Below, one piece after another: positions 16,968 to 24,798 of a stretch of 50,537 bases of DNA (position 1 is the first letter of the stretch; every line of letters starts with the position of its first letter). Made by a program: the position numbers and the translations under genes. The notes under the pieces are model-generated. The model worked only from the letters and a program-made list of their open reading frames with translations. It searched no databases and had not been told where the DNA came from. The stretch is taken from contig JAFYYJ010000059.1 in the NCBI GenBank assembly GCA_017557605.1, positions 1-50,537 on the forward strand, written 5' to 3'. The DNA comes from Salinivirgaceae bacterium (GTDB lineage: Bacteria; Bacteroidota; Bacteroidia; Bacteroidales; SZUA-534).

Positions 16968-18721
16968 TGTTTGTGGATACCGTCTTCCCTAATAATATAT
17001 TCCGACACGCGCTTCATTTTATCATCAATAATGTTGTTGTAGTTTCTGGTGTCAAAAAGGCTGTGCCCCAAACCACGCCACGCAGCATCAACATTCGCCA
17101 TATCAAGAATTGTAGGGTACAAATCAATTTGGTTTATATCGCCATCAACCATGCAAGTATCAATATTGGCATTAACAATATAAATTGGCAGTTTATAATT
17201 GTTGGCCATAGTGCTGTCGGCTTTTAGCCCTTCTTTCCGCACTTCGTGGTCAGACACAATAATAAAAACCGTATTGCTTAGCGAACTGTCAGTTTTATGC
17301 CATTCAATATAATTTCCAATAACACTATCAGTGTAATGGCAAGTATTCAGATAGTTTCTAAATTGAACCGAATAATCCGTGGGAAAAATATAGTTGTAGT
17401 TTGGTACCCCTTTTCTAAGTGTCTCATAGCCGCCGTGCATGGTTGCTGTCAGTATAATATGGAAATATGGCTCTTTCATGAGCTTTTCTTTATTGTAGGC
17501 AAAGCGCAAAATGTCTTCGTCTAAAGAAAAATTAATATCGTAAATCGAGTAAAGACTATCAATTCCATAGACAATATTAACATCGCTTTGGTGCCAAAAC
17601 GAAGGTCGCGTGGGTATTGTTATGTGGGTGCTATAGCCGCAACTATCACGCAATACTGCAGGAATGGCGGGGATTTTGTTTTTCAGTATTTTCACCACGG
17701 TCAACTCATTGCGCAATGGCAGCAACCCTGTCAACGAAATAAACTGGCCATCGCTTGATTCGCCATGCTCAATATTTGAACGCATATTACCATTGAAGTA
17801 ATTGCCATCCGTATGCCGCAATTTGTTAAGGTTCGGTGTTATTTCCTTACCATCAATCACCAGGTCGGAACTTACAGAAAGGTATGATTCAACAATAATC
17901 AACACAATGTTTTTCCCCTTTATAGAGTTGCCGTAAAAGGATTGTTTCTCAGGGTTTGATAATCGTTTCAAATACGCTTCTATTTCTTCTTTTTCTTCTT
18001 GCGAATACAAACTCACGCCACCGCTCAATACGTTATATATGTTACAATAGACATGGCTTCTGAAAGTTCCACTATAAAGCACCATTCTTTCCATGTCGAA
18101 AGCATACGTACCGCAAAAATGTTCTCCCCAATTATTACCCCAAAAATTTTTGAAATTGAACCTGCTTTTTACACTAAATGTTGCCATATAAACGAACCAA
18201 ACAAGAACAGGAACCAACAAATACAATTTCCAATTCATCATCAATTTAGCATTACATGCTTCCTTCACTTTTTGCTTTATGCCTAAAATGAACCCTGCAA
18301 TTGTCAGCAAGTAAAGGCAATCAGTAGGTTCCAATCCGTTTACTACATATTCAAACCACCAAACGCCCGCAAAATTGTTTGTTTCCATAAAGGCACTAAC
18401 AGGCATGTATTGGTTGAAATATCTGAAATAAATGACATTGGCGAAACTCCATAACAATGATATTATAAACGCTGCTGTATATGCTATTCTCGTTCGCCAC
18501 AAACTTAACGCACCCGTTATCAGCAATAGCAGCGAAACGTCAAAAAACATGAACTCGACGGGAATAACCCATTTACCCACATACTCCCGTGGCGCACACA
18601 CATAATGCATATAGGCAATGTTGGCAAACACCGTCAATATCATTAAAGCCGTTGGCCAATGTTTAGCAAATGCTTGTTTCAACAATTCCACAGTTTTTGA
18701 GAAATATGGGGGACAGGGCAT
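16964..18721 (-). CDS. LtaS-like membrane sulfatase-superfamily phosphotransferase
   Basis: A 585-aa protein with four or five N-terminal membrane segments (to about residue 185) and a periplasmic alkaline-phosphatase-fold domain. Residues matching lipoteichoic acid synthase can be placed: Glu278 in NIVLIIVESYLS (metal), Ser322 in HGESSDGQF at the nucleophile position that is Thr in LtaS, His429 in TMHGGY, and Asp491-His492 in IVSDHE (metal). It therefore probably transfers phosphoglycerol or phosphoethanolamine from a phospholipid to a glycan or lipid. A Ser nucleophile instead of Thr is noteworthy. It is the promoter-proximal gene of the polysaccharide locus, 39 nt downstream of the DUF4209-like gene, and is coupled to the flippase by ATGA. 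Confidence 0.82.
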   Translation of the reverse strand: MPCPPYFSKTVELLKQAFAKHWPTALMILTVFANIAYMHYVCAPREYVGKWVIPVEFMFFDVSLLLLITGALSLWRTRIAYTAAFIISLLWSFANVIYFRYFNQYMPVSAFMETNNFAGVWWFEYVVNGLEPTDCLYLLTIAGFILGIKQKVKEACNAKLMMNWKLYLLVPVLVWFVYMATFSVKSRFNFKNFWGNNWGEHFCGTYAFDMERMVLYSGTFRSHVYCNIYNVLSGGVSLYSQEEKEEIEAYLKRLSNPEKQSFYGNSIKGKNIVLIIVESYLSVSSDLVIDGKEITPNLNKLRHTDGNYFNGNMRSNIEHGESSDGQFISLTGLLPLRNELTVVKILKNKIPAIPAVLRDSCGYSTHITIPTRPSFWHQSDVNIVYGIDSLYSIYDINFSLDEDILRFAYNKEKLMKEPYFHIILTATMHGGYETLRKGVPNYNYIFPTDYSVQFRNYLNTCHYTDSVIGNYIEWHKTDSSLSNTVFIIVSDHEVRKEGLKADSTMANNYKLPIYIVNANIDTCMVDGDINQIDLYPTILDMANVDAAWRGLGHSLFDTRNYNNIIDDKMKRVSEYIIREDGIHKQ

Positions 18722-18760
18722 GGTTTTTAAATATTATGGGCGCGAAATAGTATAAATACT

Positions 18761-20491
18761 CTATGCTGTTGCTCTTTCTATTATTTTCGGATTGAAAGAT
18801 GCTAATCGTAAAATGCACAAAAATACTAATGTTGCTTGAATGATGCCATAATCTTGTGGAAGATAAAATGCATGTGCCACATTATTACGAATGTTCAACC
18901 CCTTTGGTGTAAAAACATACTCGAAGAAATCCGTATCTTCTTCTGTAAATATCAGTTCCATACAAGGTTCTCGAAGCAAATCATCTAATAGGGCTTGCGA
19001 TGTATTACCATTCCTATCTACTTTCGTGATATTGCCGCCATATTTCACTATCATGTCACGTATTATGCCCTCAAATCGTAGCGATAGAGTATCTATCGGG
19101 ATACGCCAATCGGATTGTTTTCCTTGCATGAATCTTTTATACTGCTTAACAAGTGTATCAATGGCATATTCTATTTGAGAAAACCATGTGGTTGTTATTA
19201 TCACATTAGTTCGTCTATATTCGTGCTGCTTGCCAAAACATGTTCTTTTTAAAAACCAACTTTTAAGTTTAGCAAAAGTTATAAATTTCGTTTGAACTGC
19301 TGTTAGAATAATATCCAATACATAGTTCCTCATCAAGTTCATTAGCCAAATCTCGTATTTCCGCATTAATTCAAAATCTTCACTTGCTTTTCGGGTATTG
19401 CCATTAATGTCTTTTATCTTGTTTTCCCAAAAATGTTCTGCTGCAAATTCTCTACCAGACGACCATTCTTGTATCTTTTTATAAGATGGAAAACAAAAGC
19501 GTGTCGGTCGCGCCAGATTTGACATCAATTTGCAAAATTCATCATTCAATAATTCGTTTTTCAAAGAACTATAATACTTAACAATATCTTCGTTCGTTTT
19601 TTTCTGAACTTTAAAACCAAAATAAGTCAAATTCTTCTTGTTCTCTCTATACACTTTTTCGGCTTCACGTATTTTGTCATTAACCCTTGCTTCTTGATAA
19701 TATGCAATTGCTTTTTCAAGATGACTGCCATTTATATGTGGTATGGCAATATTTTCAGGATTGTCGTTTGGATTTTTCAATTGAGCCATCTCCATGTCGC
19801 CCATAGACTCATAGAAAAAGCGTTTGTATTTATTACCATTGCGCTGAAGTTTTGCGGCATAAAACAATCCTGCTTCACAACAACTTTCTTTCCATCTATC
19901 TTTGGCTTTGTAAAATAATGATTTGCACAATTCAACCATTTTTTCAGCATTGCTAACTTGAAAAAAGCAACTCTCTTGTATTTTCTTTATGCATACTATT
20001 TTTGTCATATATCCATATTCGGAATATAAAATTCCCCACATTAGATTCGACACATCATTAATTCTGTATTTTATTCTTCTAGAAAGCAATAGCAATATTC
20101 TTATGGCATCTTCGGCATTATGTGGGTAATCATCTTTATTCGGTAATAATGATTCTATGCAACTAATCATTGCATCAATAGCATATTTGGCAAATTGATT
20201 GTTGTGTGACAACAAGAATGCAAAATAACTGTATCGATATTTAAACAACAGGTTTTTCGTTGTTCTAATGCGATTCTCAAAATATTTTATGGCCTTTATT
20301 TTGTCAATCTTACAATGCCCGTCTTCCACTAACCGCTCTATTTTCCACCATGTTAATATTTCAAGCCTAACTAATGGTTGCTCATCTAAAGGAAATGCAT
20401 TCATTGGGTATACTGCTTCAATACCACCTACATCTTGTTTCCTTTCAATGAAATTATATAAATCTTGTAATTTAAACTTTACCTCATTCAC
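18761..20491 (-). CDS. DUF4209-like protein with RNxxxH (HEPN-type) motif, partner of SIR2 protein
   Basis: A 576-aa mostly helical protein. The C-terminal region reads GLNIRNNVAHAFYLP; RNNVAH at 535-540 matches the RNxxxH signature of DUF4209 (Ala instead of the usual Gly after His) and equally the R-x4-H motif of HEPN ribonucleases. The N-terminal 300 residues look like repeated helices (TPR-like) and may sense or bind a partner. The likely start is a GTG at 20489-20491: an in-frame TAA at 20507-20509 rules out anything much longer and no ATG occurs in frame before residue 30. It follows the SIR2 gene by 40 nt on the same strand. Inference: an RNA-cleaving or effector subunit of a defence unit. 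DUF4209 has no established function that I know of. Confidence 0.7.
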   Translation of the reverse strand: MNEVKFKLQDLYNFIERKQDVGGIEAVYPMNAFPLDEQPLVRLEILTWWKIERLVEDGHCKIDKIKAIKYFENRIRTTKNLLFKYRYSYFAFLLSHNNQFAKYAIDAMISCIESLLPNKDDYPHNAEDAIRILLLLSRRIKYRINDVSNLMWGILYSEYGYMTKIVCIKKIQESCFFQVSNAEKMVELCKSLFYKAKDRWKESCCEAGLFYAAKLQRNGNKYKRFFYESMGDMEMAQLKNPNDNPENIAIPHINGSHLEKAIAYYQEARVNDKIREAEKVYRENKKNLTYFGFKVQKKTNEDIVKYYSSLKNELLNDEFCKLMSNLARPTRFCFPSYKKIQEWSSGREFAAEHFWENKIKDINGNTRKASEDFELMRKYEIWLMNLMRNYVLDIILTAVQTKFITFAKLKSWFLKRTCFGKQHEYRRTNVIITTTWFSQIEYAIDTLVKQYKRFMQGKQSDWRIPIDTLSLRFEGIIRDMIVKYGGNITKVDRNGNTSQALLDDLLREPCMELIFTEEDTDFFEYVFTPKGLNIRNNVAHAFYLPQDYGIIQATLVFLCILRLASFNPKIIERATA

Positions 20492-20531
20492 GACGCAAAA
20501 TTGGTTTTATAATCGCCTGCATAATAATGAC

Positions 20532-21911
20532 TTATATCACCCGCATCGGTGCAATTATTTCACGTAGCATTCGCGGAACATCATCGTATTGTTCATACCA
20601 AATCACCCATACTCCAACACTTTCGAATTGTTGTTCAATAGTTTCAAAATAAGTTTTATTCTTTTTTACATCATTATTGCCATATAATGGTTCCCTCTTT
20701 AGAAATGCATAATGGTGTATTTCATTATCATTACTTGTATGAGATACATCCAAAAGGCGACGCAAATTAGGGTCGGACATTGATAAACCAATAAAGAAAC
20801 ACGTATTTCTATCCAAAGCATGAAGTTGTTCAATATTTGACCAATGAAATGATTCACGATAAATGTCGTGATATTCTTTTTCACTTAGCACTGGCGTTGC
20901 TGTCATTTTGGATTTATCTTGCGGTATCAATCCATGAACATGATACACGGGAATTTCGTTCCTTTTATTCCTGCTCTTTGCAACAACGCTGAATATTTGT
21001 TTCTTTCCTCTTTGTTCAATCGCAGTTTCTATCAAATCATCAAAGTTATAAGTAACAATACTTTCAACCTTATCAGTTTCGATAAACTCACATATTGCCT
21101 TAATAAGCTCTGATTCGTCCAAATTAACATCTTTGTATAATATGAACCTTTGCAAATAATCTGTTGTTCTTTTCAAAGTATGTTTGTCGGGTGCAAGATA
21201 CCTTCCCATAATTATGGGTGACTTTCCACAAGAATTGTATATTCTTTTAAAATCTCGCTTATTTATTTTTTGAACCTTTTTAATGGCATTGAACAATAAT
21301 CCTTCCCATGTCGGACCTCCTGCGCTAATTGTTACACCTGCTCCTAAAAAAAGCGAGCATTTATTCTCTCTAAGTGACCATTTTGCACTATTAATAACAT
21401 CGTCTCGCTTTCCTTTCCAATTTTGCTCAAGTTTTTTCTTCTCGTCATTTAGTTTCTTCACTCTATCAATACGCATCAAAAATGCTCGTATTTCCAAAAT
21501 ATCTATCAATTTATCTTTTTTTGCAATGCGTATTATTTTGGTTGTTAATTGCCCCAAATCAGCATAAATAAAATACAACTTTGCTTCTGGCCATTTTTGT
21601 TGCAGTATCTTTGCTGTTTCATATGCCCTATAAATAGAATCTGAATTAAGATTGTACTTTAATTCAAAACAACTATAAGCTGGTATTTGCAATTTTGCAA
21701 TACCAGTTGTTGTACATAGACTTATTGAAGAGAATTCTTCTCCCAATATTTTTCCCACATTAATATCAATGGTCTCTTCTTCTTTTTTTATTCTTGAAGA
21801 AAGGGCAAGATATACGATTGTCTTCAATAATCTAACCTTAACTTGATTTCCTTGTTCCCTATCATCAATATCTTTTAAGCTATCTTCGTATATTTTTTTA
21901 TAAGATTCCAT
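20532..21911 (-). CDS. SIR2-domain protein with uncharacterised N-terminal domain
   Basis: A 459-aa protein. Residues 185-440 form a SIR2 fold: LFLGAGVTISAGGPTWEGLL (188-206, NAD-binding glycine loop), VTYNFDDLIE (Asn289, Asp291), YHVHGLI (His326) and CFFIGLSMSDPNLRRLLD (374-388). Both catalytic positions (Asn and His) are kept, so NAD hydrolysis is plausible, as in SIR2 defence effectors of the ThsA, DSR and SIR2-HerA types. Residues 1-180 are not recognised; AYSCFELKYN at 78-87 has an E-x-K that could be part of a PD-(D/E)xK-like fold, but this is weak. No zinc ribbon of protein deacetylases is seen. It is followed at 40 nt by the RNxxxH gene, forming a two-gene unit at the edge of a toxin-antitoxin cluster. 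Confidence 0.85.
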   Translation of the reverse strand: MESYKKIYEDSLKDIDDREQGNQVKVRLLKTIVYLALSSRIKKEEETIDINVGKILGEEFSSISLCTTTGIAKLQIPAYSCFELKYNLNSDSIYRAYETAKILQQKWPEAKLYFIYADLGQLTTKIIRIAKKDKLIDILEIRAFLMRIDRVKKLNDEKKKLEQNWKGKRDDVINSAKWSLRENKCSLFLGAGVTISAGGPTWEGLLFNAIKKVQKINKRDFKRIYNSCGKSPIIMGRYLAPDKHTLKRTTDYLQRFILYKDVNLDESELIKAICEFIETDKVESIVTYNFDDLIETAIEQRGKKQIFSVVAKSRNKRNEIPVYHVHGLIPQDKSKMTATPVLSEKEYHDIYRESFHWSNIEQLHALDRNTCFFIGLSMSDPNLRRLLDVSHTSNDNEIHHYAFLKREPLYGNNDVKKNKTYFETIEQQFESVGVWVIWYEQYDDVPRMLREIIAPMRVI

Positions 21912-22392
21912 TAGCTGTTTTAATGCTTATAGTTTTTAGTTATGTTTCAATATCCTATATAGTTGCCACAAACCTTATACTAAATTCTGCACTCTTTTCA
22001 CGTTCTGCCATATTAATTAAAATGTTTCACCAATAGTCATTAACGCAAAAGAGTGTTCTTCGCTAAGCGTTTGGTATTTGAAGCATTTTCGGACATAGAA
22101 TTATAAATAGGCTTTTGTATAGGTGTAATGGTTATTTAATGAACAAAACATTTAGGCCTTTTTAAATGTGTGCGACAAAACATATAACTCACTACCCCAT
22201 CGTGTAAGTTTGAAATGTATTGCTCTTTAGTCATATAAAAGTATTTGTATTCGATTATTCAGCAATTAAACTGGCACAAATCTTATCAGTTTATTAATGC
22301 CGTGCAAGGAAAAAGCACTGCCAATTTTGTGCAGTAAATTTTGTTTGAAGTTGTGTGAGTTATGAGCAATCTTAAGCTGTATTCTAAACGAA
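21912..22392. other. intergenic gap, 481 nt, no gene recognised
   Basis: AT-rich, without a supportable reading frame or known RNA. ACTGC (22317-22321) and GCAGT (22331-22335) form a short hairpin which on the minus strand is followed by GCTTTTT; this may be a weak terminator of the RelE-like gene. CACAAACCTTAT (21966-21977) and CACAAATCTTAT (22275-22286) are near-identical words. The promoter of the SIR2 unit must lie here, but no clear TAnnTTTG/TTTG pair is visible. Confidence 0.35.
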
Positions 22393-22692
22393 CTATTCCT
22401 CGTGCATATTCTGTGCATGACAAGCGTCAACTATGGTAACCGTGCTACCGAAAGTATAGGCAAAATACCATTTGTCGGTGTTTGCCATGTAATAACCGTT
22501 CCAACGAGTTATGGTTGGATTTCGGCGTAAAAGAGTTTGTTCAATTTGGTAAATGGAAAAGACTGCATCATGAACATTCCGTTTCAAGTCGGCCTTATCA
22601 TAAGTGTGGCGGTACTTCTTTGCCACATTCTGATAAAAAGAGAAAATCTTTTGCGCTGCGCGTGGCTTGATAATATAATTCAAATTAGCCAT
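22393..22692 (-). CDS. RelE/ParE-superfamily toxin
   Basis: From the ATG at 22692 a 99-aa protein starting MANLNYIIKPRAAQKIFSFYQNVAKKYRHTY, the beta-alpha start of RelE/ParE toxins. Later parts are IYQIEQTLLRRNPTITRWNGYYMANTDKWYFAYTFGSTVTIVDACHA, where the aromatic W-Y-F-A-Y strand resembles the core sheet of the family. I prefer this start to the GTG/ATG-like extension to 22710 because it overlaps the antitoxin gene by 8 nt, the normal coupling, and because the extra MIQYTP has no family match. Catalytic residues are variable in this family, so activity (mRNA cleavage or gyrase inhibition) cannot be predicted. Confidence 0.68.
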   Translation of the reverse strand: MANLNYIIKPRAAQKIFSFYQNVAKKYRHTYDKADLKRNVHDAVFSIYQIEQTLLRRNPTITRWNGYYMANTDKWYFAYTFGSTVTIVDACHAQNMHEE

Positions 22693-22900
22693 TGGCGTAT
22701 ATTGAATCAATCTCCTCCGAAATCACACCATATAAACCATCTACCGTTATGTCACGTTGCAGCGCAGACATGCGGCTTTCGGATTTCACATGAGCATCCA
22801 ACACATCTTGAGCCCACTGGCGAATAGCTTCTCTGCTGTCAAGGTCAGGGCGGGCAGCCTTGATTGCATTCTCATCTATTTCTAAAGTTAATGTACACAT
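22685..22900 (-). CDS. antitoxin of the RelE/ParE-like pair
   Basis: A 71-aa acidic protein (MCTLTLEIDENAIKAARPDLDSREAIRQWAQDVLDAHVKSE...). The N-terminus resembles a short ribbon-helix-helix-like strand (TLTLEID) followed by helices; DLDSREAIRQWAQDVLDAHV is the dimer-forming helix; the C-terminal half (DGLYGVISEEIDSIY) would wrap the toxin. It precedes and overlaps the toxin gene by 8 nt. A -7 element (TACATTTG on the minus strand, 22919-22926) lies 18 nt upstream of the ATG. Identity as antitoxin rests mainly on size, charge and position. Confidence 0.65.
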   Translation of the reverse strand: MCTLTLEIDENAIKAARPDLDSREAIRQWAQDVLDAHVKSESRMSALQRDITVDGLYGVISEEIDSIYANG

Positions 22901-22918
22901 GGTCTTATATGTTTTTTA

Positions 22919-22926
22919 CAAATGTA
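22919..22926 (-). promoter_or_regulatory. -7 element of the RelE-like toxin-antitoxin operon
   Basis: Minus-strand TACATTTG matches the TAnnTTTG -7 consensus of Bacteroidota. No clear TTTG -33 element is seen at the usual 19-21 nt upstream, so confidence is moderate. Confidence 0.45.
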
Positions 22927-22964
22927 ACCGAATTTTAATAAATGTATAAGTTTGCATTAAATCC

Positions 22965-23963
22965 TTATAACAGACTTGCGACACGTATAGAGAAAGCCTC
23001 ATTAAAAGGAATTTTCTCATGATTATCACAATACTCTTTCCATGCCTTCTCTTCATGACTTATACGAGATAACTCACGAGACGATTTCTTGCCAAGTAAA
23101 GAACAAACCTTATCCATTACTTGAAGTTCAATATCGGTAAACAAAGAAACATCGGCGTTTTGAGTTGCAATCAGAACGCTCCCTTCAAAATCGCCTGCCT
23201 GGCGGAACTCTTGATGTACCTCAGGAAACTCGCTGTACACCTTCTCCCATCGTTCCGGCACCGGTCCAAAATCCACAGCCCGATACGAAAGCCCCGTAAT
23301 AGCCATTCCACTGTCGCGATACGCGAGAAAATCTACATAAAACAACAGTTTGTTCATTTTGGTGCACCACACATCATCACATCTCTCTAATATGTATAAC
23401 ATCACGTTCTTCAACCTGTCCAACGATAGTTGCGCATAACCGTTTTCCCTGCTTCGCGATGTGGAAAAAATCCGTTTGATTTCATATTGTTCCAACTTAT
23501 AAGAGTCGCTGTCAGCAATAATGGATTTCACCTTGTTGGCGATTTTTTGGTATTCGGATTGAGACATCTCATTCTTCGAACTCTCAACCATTTCCAACAT
23601 CACCTTAGGGTTGCTTACAGACCGTATCATTCTTCCGTTCGAAACACTGGGGACTTCGCCTTGCTCATATTTACGGTACTGATTAACACCTATGCCAAGT
23701 ATCAACGACATTTTTGCCGCACTGATATCATATTTGTTCCTTATCGATATTATTTCATCGGTATATGGAATGCCGTATTTATCTCTATATTGGTTGGTCA
23801 CCTGTACAAACCCCGCAGTATCGCTCAAATCATCGGTAAAACTCTCACCGGAATCACTGCAGAACCATGATGAATGTTCATACTCATACTGTTCGCCACG
23901 AAAATTCCAGATGCGTTTCTCGTATACACGCTGCATTTCTTTACCTGTAAACGGACTTTTCAT
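22965..23963 (-). CDS. antitoxin with MqsA-like N-terminus, HTH and Panacea/SocA domain
   Basis: A 332-aa protein with three parts. Residues 1-65 (MKSPFTGKEM... and WFCSDSGESFTD) have the layout of the YgiT/MqsA N-terminal domain, although the zinc-binding cysteines of MqsA are mostly replaced, leaving Cys35. Residues 65-130 are a helix-turn-helix (IISIRNKYDISAAKMSLILGIGVNQYRKYEQGEVPS). Residues 180-330 are a Panacea (SocA/DUF4065) domain: MNKLLFYVDFLAYRDSGMAITGLSYRAVDFGPVPERWEKVY. Panacea domains act as general toxin-neutralising modules. The gene follows the MqsR-like toxin by 2 nt, toxin first, which is the order of mqsRA. It probably represses its own operon through the operator at 24334-24373. 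Confidence 0.85.
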   Translation of the reverse strand: MKSPFTGKEMQRVYEKRIWNFRGEQYEYEHSSWFCSDSGESFTDDLSDTAGFVQVTNQYRDKYGIPYTDEIISIRNKYDISAAKMSLILGIGVNQYRKYEQGEVPSVSNGRMIRSVSNPKVMLEMVESSKNEMSQSEYQKIANKVKSIIADSDSYKLEQYEIKRIFSTSRSRENGYAQLSLDRLKNVMLYILERCDDVWCTKMNKLLFYVDFLAYRDSGMAITGLSYRAVDFGPVPERWEKVYSEFPEVHQEFRQAGDFEGSVLIATQNADVSLFTDIELQVMDKVCSLLGKKSSRELSRISHEEKAWKEYCDNHEKIPFNEAFSIRVASLL

Positions 23964-23965
23964 AA

Positions 23966-24322
23966 CTACTCCTCCATTTTAAACGGATACAACAAAGGCT
24001 GTTCGGCTATATGAAAAGAGATACAAATTGTTTGACAACCAACTCCGCCTAACATAATCTTGATATATATTTCACGGCCTTTTACATCTTTTCCGAAAAC
24101 CCACATTTTACCAAGTTTGTTCAACTCGTCCACTACCGGGCCTTGCACGTAATCCTCAACCATAAGGTTTTCGATAACAACTCTTCTGTACGAAGGGACA
24201 ATCTCTAATTCTTCAAGTGTTTTCTGGTTTTTCCCTCTATCATCGCGATAGATTATGCCAAAAACTTTCAACTTTTGATGAAATTGCACCAAGAATTTTT
24301 GTACTTCATCTTTTGTTATCAT
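23966..24322 (-). CDS. MqsR-like toxin
   Basis: A 118-aa protein similar to the MqsR-family toxins paired with SocA/Panacea antitoxins: KLKVFGIIYRDDRGKNQKTLEELEI, YRRVVIENLMVEDYVQGPVVDEL, KMWVFGKDVKGREIYIKIMLG and CISFHIAEQPLLYPFK are all in the family order. MqsR proteins are RelE-fold ribonucleases; whether this branch cleaves at the GCU sites of E. coli MqsR is not known. It is the first gene of its operon, preceded by a promoter whose elements are covered by an inverted repeat. The C-terminal Met-Glu-Glu codons end 2 nt before the antitoxin ATG. Confidence 0.78.
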   Translation of the reverse strand: MITKDEVQKFLVQFHQKLKVFGIIYRDDRGKNQKTLEELEIVPSYRRVVIENLMVEDYVQGPVVDELNKLGKMWVFGKDVKGREIYIKIMLGGVGCQTICISFHIAEQPLLYPFKMEE

Positions 24323-24333
24323 AATTCACTTTT

Positions 24334-24373
24334 AAGTTGCAAAAGTATTTGATTTAACGCAAAAATGCAACTT
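24334..24373 (-). promoter_or_regulatory. promoter and candidate operator of the MqsR/Panacea operon
   Basis: On the minus strand a -7 box TACTTTTG (24340-24347) and a GTTG -33 element (24368-24371) are 20 nt apart, a good Bacteroidota promoter, 18 nt from the toxin ATG. An inverted repeat AAGTTGCA (24334-24341) and TGCAACTT (24366-24373) overlaps exactly these two elements with a 24-nt spacer. A dimeric HTH antitoxin bound to the two half-sites would occlude both. The half-sites are not those of E. coli MqsA (AACCT-AGGTT). Confidence 0.65.
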
Positions 24374-24381
24374 TAAGGTTG

Positions 24382-24404
24382 TTTATAATTTGACAAATTA
24401 TAAA
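24382..24404. promoter_or_regulatory. perfect 23-nt palindrome, candidate operator
   Basis: TTTATAATTTG and CAAATTATAAA flank a single A. It lies 60 nt upstream of the MqsR-like toxin start and 44 nt beyond the HepT stop codon. The one-base centre rules out an RNA hairpin of normal geometry, so a DNA-binding dimer site is more likely than a terminator. Confidence 0.55.
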
Positions 24405-24447
24405 TGTTTGAATGTGGAATGTGAAATTGTGTGGTATTCGAAGACGG

Positions 24448-24798
24448 TCAATTTTCTTTAATGCCATTCAACAATTCTTGTATCTGAAATGTGAGCGAAG
24501 GAATGATATTCTTTGCAACATCCCAAACTATATGATAATTAACACCCATGTAATCATGCACCAATCTGTCGCGCATACCCGCCATCTGTTTCCATTCTAT
24601 ACTTCTCCATTCATATTTAACATCGGCGGGTATTTTCTTTGTTGCCTCACCAATTATTGAAAGGCTTCTTGTCACAGCACGTTTCAATGTCTCATCAGCA
24701 AGAAATTGGTCAATGACCATTTCTTTGGTTATTACCGAGTTAATGTAATTGCACTCATCAAGAATGTGCTGAAGATATGGGATAAACGATTTACACAT
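24448..24798 (-). CDS. hepT: HepT-like HEPN ribonuclease toxin
   Basis: A 116-aa DUF86/HepT protein. The catalytic motif R-x4-H-x-Y is intact in GMRDRLVHDYMG (Arg76, His81, Tyr83). MntA-type antitoxins neutralise HepT by AMPylating the tyrosine of this motif. The first half is helical (CKSFIPYLQHILDECNYINSV) with SIIGEATKKIP before the motif, as in the family. It overlaps the upstream MntA-like gene by 8 nt. Confidence 0.9.
   Translation of the reverse strand: MCKSFIPYLQHILDECNYINSVITKEMVIDQFLADETLKRAVTRSLSIIGEATKKIPADVKYEWRSIEWKQMAGMRDRLVHDYMGVNYHIVWDVAKNIIPSLTFQIQELLNGIKEN

Noticed and set aside
20532..21911. Protein deacetylase sirtuin
   Set aside because: No zinc ribbon cysteines are seen, and the sequence has the prokaryotic SIR2 effector pattern with an extra N-terminal domain.
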